A stretch of DNA of 9,321 nucleotides. Source: an uncultured Acholeplasmataceae bacterium. Lineage in GTDB: Bacteria > Bacillota_I > Bacilli_A > Acholeplasmatales > Acholeplasmataceae. The notes beneath the pieces were generated by a model. The model worked only from the letters and a program-made list of their open reading frames with translations. It was not told the origin of the DNA and made no database searches. Where the stretch lies: the NCBI GenBank assembly GCA_937983315.1, contig CALKAH010000360.1, forward strand, positions 1 to 9,321. The letters are read 5' to 3'. Shown here in pieces: positions 6,314 through 9,321 of this stretch. Both the position numbers and the translations under genes were made by a program. Each line of letters begins with the position of its first letter. Position 1 is the first letter of the stretch.

Positions 6314-7134
6314 GATAAATCTCCTTTCAAAAGTGTTGTGATGTAGTCATAACTTGATAAAATATCATCACCTGTAACTCCCTCAAAAATAAGGAAGGCA
6401 TCTGGACAATGTTTCTTGATGGTGTGAATGATCATAGGATAATTCATGAGTCCTTGTCCCAATCCTACTTGGACAAGTTTATGATCTTTAACGACATAAT
6501 CTTTCAAGTGAAAAATGACAATATCATCTTTAAAAAGTCGTATGGATTCATCTAGGATGGATACATGATGAAGATGATTTTCGATATTCAAATAGTTAAA
6601 TAAGTCGATCGTAATCTTCACTGCTGGACTATGAAGTCTCTCTTTTAGGATAGCAAGTCTTTGAGGTGAATAACACACATGATGATAAGCTCCCTCAAGG
6701 GTCAGATACGCATCATGTTTTTCTGCATAGCTTGCGAGTTCTTGAAATGTTTTCGTGATCGTATCAAGCGCTAAATCGCGATGATTCAAGGGGTGATAAC
6801 CCCATGGTGATCCCATCCATGATCCTGTCTCAGTACCGATATACTGACATCCTAATTCATGTGCAATCTCGAGATGCTTTTTAAAGGTATCTATGCCTTT
6901 AATGACTTCATTCTGATTGGGATGATAGGGATTAAAGTAAGCACCAAGCATCATGATAGATGGCTTGATAAAGGCCTTTTTAAGCCCTTCAAGATGATTG
7001 AAATCAACCTCATCAATCAGTGCTTTTTTAAAAACAAGTTGAATACCATCAAACCCTAATTGGCGGACGCGATCGGCTAATTCATCTGCATGAAATCTTC
7101 CAACATCGTGTGCCCTGATCCCTATCTTATTCAT
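6310..7134 (-). CDS. Sugar phosphate isomerase/epimerase-like TIM-barrel enzyme, substrate unknown
   Basis: A protein of 274 residues from ATG 7134-7132 (278 from TTG 7146-7144). It belongs to the xylose isomerase-like / AP endonuclease 2 TIM-barrel superfamily. Candidate divalent-metal ligands, numbered from the TTG form, are Glu151 (LTLEGA), Asp181 (TIDLFNY), His213 (FHLKD) and Glu255 (LIFEG); this order and spacing match the Glu-Asp-His-Glu site of the D-tagatose/D-psicose 3-epimerase group. There is no signal peptide or membrane segment. The ATG is preferred because family members commonly begin at MxKIGIRAHD, but it lacks a good Shine-Dalgarno; AGGA at about 7152-7155 would serve the TTG with only 4-nt spacing. 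It overlaps the regulator's end and is coupled to kduI by ATGA. Its place in the Kdu pathway suggests an uronate or keto-sugar isomerisation or epimerisation, but no specific reaction can be assigned. Confidence 0.85.
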   Translation of the reverse strand: MNKIGIRAHDVGRFHADELADRVRQLGFDGIQLVFKKALIDEVDFNHLEGLKKAFIKPSIMMLGAYFNPYHPNQNEVIKGIDTFKKHLEIAHELGCQYIGTETGSWMGSPWGYHPLNHRDLALDTITKTFQELASYAEKHDAYLTLEGAYHHVCYSPQRLAILKERLHSPAVKITIDLFNYLNIENHLHHVSILDESIRLFKDDIVIFHLKDYVVKDHKLVQVGLGQGLMNYPMIIHTIKKHCPDAFLIFEGVTGDDILSSYDYITTLLKGDLS

Positions 7135-7837
7135 TGAAATCGCCAAGATATCCTAACTTTCTTGAGATGCGTTCAGCGATACTTACAAACTCTTTAGCAA
7201 CCGCATCTCGGTCTTGAGCATCACCTGCTAAATCACTGGCAACAATGACACCAACCACACGGTTTTCAAAGTTCCATACGGGTGTCGCTAAGGTACAAAT
7301 GTGGCTTCCATCTTCTGGGCTTGAGTAGATATATCGTGCTTGACGATACTTCTCATAACCTGAAATCGATGTATTTCTGACGTTTCTGTCAAACACGGTA
7401 TAGCATTGGCCAATCGGTGAATGTTCAAATTCTCGCGAAACACTTCCAATTTCTTGTGGTGTGACGATTCTTGAATTTGAGGGTTGATGCTTAAAGACAT
7501 AGACAATCTTGTCGTTGATACGCTTGGTAATAAAGACAGTACGTCCATAATGAGCTGCAAACTCTTTGAGTTCGTACTGCGCGGCTTCGATTAAATTCGA
7601 GTTCTTCACATAGACTGAACCAATCGCAAACATCTTTGATCCAATGACATAATTTTTAAGGCGTGGATCTTTATAGTAAATAGCATCAGCGCGATAAAGA
7701 GTTTGAAGAAAATCATAAACGGTTGCTTTAGGTATATCGAGCATACGATAAATTTGACCTAATGTTAAGCCTTCGTCATGTTTTGCAATCAGTTCTAAAA
7801 TTTGTAAAATCCGTGATACTGTTCTGTTATCTTTCAT
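7127..7837 (-). CDS. IclR-family transcriptional regulator (KdgR-like by context)
   Basis: A 236-residue protein with an N-terminal winged helix-turn-helix (about 5-65: TVSRILQILELI, then GLTLGQIYRMLDIPKATVYDFLQTL with the recognition helix near 36-48) and the IclR effector-binding GAF-like domain (about 75-232; GRTVFITKR, SPIGQCYTVF and TLATPVWNFENRVVGVIVASDL). IclR members bind operators as dimers or tetramers and change affinity on binding a small ligand. In enterobacteria the IclR-type KdgR represses kdu and kdg genes and responds to KDG, so control of this operon, probably including itself, is a reasonable inference. Its operator is not visible and may lie upstream of kdgA. The ATG overlaps the kdgK stop as ATGA, and AGGA lies 11 nt upstream. 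Confidence 0.9.
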   Translation of the reverse strand: MKDNRTVSRILQILELIAKHDEGLTLGQIYRMLDIPKATVYDFLQTLYRADAIYYKDPRLKNYVIGSKMFAIGSVYVKNSNLIEAAQYELKEFAAHYGRTVFITKRINDKIVYVFKHQPSNSRIVTPQEIGSVSREFEHSPIGQCYTVFDRNVRNTSISGYEKYRQARYIYSSPEDGSHICTLATPVWNFENRVVGVIVASDLAGDAQDRDAVAKEFVSIAERISRKLGYLGDFNE

Positions 7838-8856
7838 CGTTGAACACGTCCTGACTGATCTCCACCAGCTAAGCTATCGACTTCGGCTTCACTGACCTGG
7901 TTAAAATCACCAGGGATCGTATGTTTTAATGCGGAAGCTGCAACGGCAAATTCAAGAGCTTCCTGTGGTTTTCGAGTGATTAATCCATGAATAAGTCCTG
8001 CGGAGAAGGCATCTCCTCCACCAACCCGATCGATGATCGGTTCAATCATATATTTCTTCGAATTGTAGAATGTTTTACCATCATAGAGAAGTGCACTCCA
8101 ACCATTTTTGGTTGCTGAGTAAGATTCCCGAAGTGTGGTTGCAATCATGTTGAATCCAAACGCTTCTTTCATCTCTTTAAAGATGGCTTGATAGGATGCA
8201 AGGTCAAGTTGTCCTTGAGATATATCGACATGCTTGGGCTTAAAGCCTAAGACAAGTTCTGCATCTTCTTCATTGCCTATGCAAACATCGACATAAGACA
8301 TGAGCGGTTTCATCACACTTTGCGCTTTTTCAGGTGTCCATAGTTTTTTACGATAATTTAAGTCGACTGAAATGGTGAGACCCTGTTTTTTAGCTGCAAG
8401 ACACGCTAAACGTGTGATTTCTGCAGCTTGATCGCTTAAAGCAGGTGTAATTCCAGACCAGTGAAACCATGATGCACCTTGAAAGATCTGATCAAAATCG
8501 AATTCATGTGGTGTTGCACGTGAAATTGCAGACCCAGCACGATCATAAATGACTTTTGATGGACGCATGGATGCTCCGGTTTCTAAGTAATAGATACCGA
8601 CGCGATCACCACCGCGTACGACATAGTCTGTGTGAACATGGTAACGCGAGAGAGCTTGAACAGCAGCTTCGCCAATCTCATGTTTAGGTAGTTTCGTGAC
8701 ATAATAAGCATCATGTCCAAATGTTGCCAAGCTAACTGCAACATTAGCTTCTCCTCCACCAAAGACAACATCGAATTGATCGGTTTGAACAAAGCGTGAT
8801 TGTCCAGGGGTTGATAACCTTAACATGATTTCCCCAAGTGTAACGATTTTTGCCAT
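7834..8856 (-). CDS. kdgK: 2-keto-3-deoxygluconate kinase (PfkB family)
   Basis: A 340-residue ribokinase/PfkB-fold kinase that phosphorylates 2-keto-3-deoxygluconate to KDPG with ATP. Visible are the N-terminal LGEIMLRLS, the sugar-binding glycines GGGEANVAVSLA (33-44), the KDG-kinase-type block VDLNYRKKLW (164-173), GNEEDAEL, and the PfkB C-terminal signature with catalytic Asp282 in DRVGGGDAFSAG (276-287). The start is placed at ATG 8856-8854: AAGGAG at 8866-8871 is 9 nt upstream. A TTG three codons earlier (8865) directly touches that Shine-Dalgarno and cannot be served by it. The gene lies 13 nt after kdgA and its ribosome site overlaps the kdgA stop codon. Specificity within PfkB is inferred from the DLNYRKKLW block and the operon. 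Confidence 0.93.
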   Translation of the reverse strand: MAKIVTLGEIMLRLSTPGQSRFVQTDQFDVVFGGGEANVAVSLATFGHDAYYVTKLPKHEIGEAAVQALSRYHVHTDYVVRGGDRVGIYYLETGASMRPSKVIYDRAGSAISRATPHEFDFDQIFQGASWFHWSGITPALSDQAAEITRLACLAAKKQGLTISVDLNYRKKLWTPEKAQSVMKPLMSYVDVCIGNEEDAELVLGFKPKHVDISQGQLDLASYQAIFKEMKEAFGFNMIATTLRESYSATKNGWSALLYDGKTFYNSKKYMIEPIIDRVGGGDAFSAGLIHGLITRKPQEALEFAVAASALKHTIPGDFNQVSEAEVDSLAGGDQSGRVQR

Positions 8857-8865
8857 ATGAATCAA

Positions 8866-8871
8866 CTCCTT
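8866..8871 (-). promoter_or_regulatory. Ribosome binding site that decides the kdgK start
   Basis: AAGGAG on the minus strand overlaps the TAA of kdgA and stands 9 nt before ATG 8856, supporting that start over the TTG at 8865. The overlap suggests that kdgK translation is coupled to kdgA. Confidence 0.8.
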
Positions 8872-9321
8872 ATTTTTGTTTAGCTTCTTTAAATGCTTTG
8901 ACGAAAGCTTCAGCTAATTGAGTCACTTGTGCAAAATCACCCTTTTTAGCAGGTGCTGTGAGTTCGCTACCGACACCTACCGCAACTACGCCATTCTTGA
9001 CCCACTCAGCGATGTTATGTAAAGACACACCACCGGTTGGCATGATATTGACATGAGGGAGTGGTCCCTTGACTGCCTTAATAAATGAAGGCTCAAATGC
9101 ACTGCCTGGGAAGAGTTTAATAATATCTGCACCATACTCCATCGCTGTAATCATCTCTGTCATGGTCATACAGCCTGGCATATAGGGAATCTGATATCTG
9201 TTACATAAAAGTGCTGTTTCACGATTAAAACCAGGAGATACGATGTATTTCGCTCCTGATAAGATAGCAAGACGAGCTGTTTCTGCATCAAGTACAGTAC
9301 CTGCCCCAATGATCAATTCCT
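8870..9321 (-). CDS. kdgA: KDPG/KHG aldolase, 5' end missing at the window edge
   Basis: The frame is open to the right edge. It gives 149 residues starting Glu-Leu before IIGAGTVLDAE, compared with about 205-215 in the family, so some 60 N-terminal residues lie beyond the window; the Leu codon TTG at 9316 is internal and should not be taken as a start. The class I aldolase core is visible: GAGTV, YIVSPGFN, IPYMPG, the Schiff-base lysine in IIKLFPGS (about residue 68 of the fragment), the phosphate-binding MPTGGV, and VGVGSEL. It cleaves KDPG to pyruvate and glyceraldehyde 3-phosphate and may also act on 4-hydroxy-2-oxoglutarate. The glutamate that assists catalysis in E. coli Eda (Glu45) would be in the missing part. 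Either kdgA or eda is an acceptable symbol. Confidence 0.93.
   Translation of the reverse strand, partial: ELIIGAGTVLDAETARLAILSGAKYIVSPGFNRETALLCNRYQIPYMPGCMTMTEMITAMEYGADIIKLFPGSAFEPSFIKAVKGPLPHVNIMPTGGVSLHNIAEWVKNGVVAVGVGSELTAPAKKGDFAQVTQLAEAFVKAFKEAKQK

Noticed and set aside
8857..8865. Upstream TTG start for kdgK adding three residues
   Set aside because: The TTG touches the Shine-Dalgarno AAGGAG directly; ATG 8856 has correct spacing and the usual PfkB N-terminus.
9314..9316. TTG as the start of the aldolase
   Set aside because: It codes an internal leucine; the frame stays open to 9321 and about 60 family residues are missing on that side.
9277..9321. Adapter sequence at the right edge
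   Set aside because: The right end reads as ordinary aldolase coding sequence to the last base; no adapter match was seen.
46..9321. Mycoplasma-type code with TGA as tryptophan
   Set aside because: TGA is used as stop at several well-placed gene ends and the tryptophan codons inspected are TGG.
46..9321. tRNA, rRNA, CRISPR, insertion sequence or defence genes
   Set aside because: The window is almost wholly coding with recognisable housekeeping or sugar-acid genes; no cloverleaf, direct-repeat array, transposase or terminal repeats were seen.
7834..9321. Recent horizontal transfer of the sugar-acid operon
   Set aside because: By eye its base composition and codon use resemble the nusB-recN block, and no mobile-element or integration traces flank it within the window.

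Overview
The window carries two head-to-tail gene blocks, all on the minus strand, plus a sequencing artefact at the left edge. Positions 1-45 match the 3' portion of the Illumina TruSeq/P5 universal adapter, so biological sequence starts at about 46 and the left end is probably an untrimmed read or contig end. Base composition is roughly 40% GC by eye. Trp is encoded by TGG where checked and TGA is used as a stop (dxs, nusB, kdgK and the TIM-barrel gene), so the standard bacterial code applies. Housekeeping order and protein style suggest Bacillota or a Mollicutes-like lineage that keeps TGA as stop (Acholeplasmatales/Izemoplasmatales type). That placement is an inference.

Read in the direction of transcription (right to left), the first block (9321 to 4663) is a catabolic operon for 4-deoxy-5-ketouronate: kdgA (KDPG aldolase, 5' end off the window), kdgK (KDG kinase), an IclR-family regulator, a xylose-isomerase-like TIM-barrel enzyme of unknown substrate, kduI and kduD. 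It ends in a clear intrinsic terminator with a TTCG loop. Together KduI, KduD, KdgK and KdgA take the product of unsaturated uronate release (from pectin, alginate-like, ulvan or glycosaminoglycan oligosaccharides) to pyruvate and glyceraldehyde 3-phosphate. Polysaccharide lyases, unsaturated uronyl hydrolases and transporters are not in the window.

The second block (4653 to 46) starts at an extended -10 promoter between the terminator and nusB. It runs nusB, xseA, xseB, dxs, tlyA, recN and is the compact conserved cluster known from Bacillus and relatives, but without folD, ispA and argR/ahrC at their usual places. recN is cut after 22 codons by the adapter. Genes are tightly packed: four ATGA overlaps, a 7-nt overlap at tlyA/recN, and one likely 8-nt overlap at the regulator/TIM-barrel junction. 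Translational coupling is therefore likely in both operons.

I saw no mobile element, CRISPR array, tRNA or rRNA, and no stretch over 100 bases without a gene. The parts that deserve a second look are the orphan TIM-barrel enzyme inside the Kdu/Kdg operon, an inverted repeat overlapping the nusB promoter, and the adapter remnant. I found no convincing undescribed defence or mobile system.
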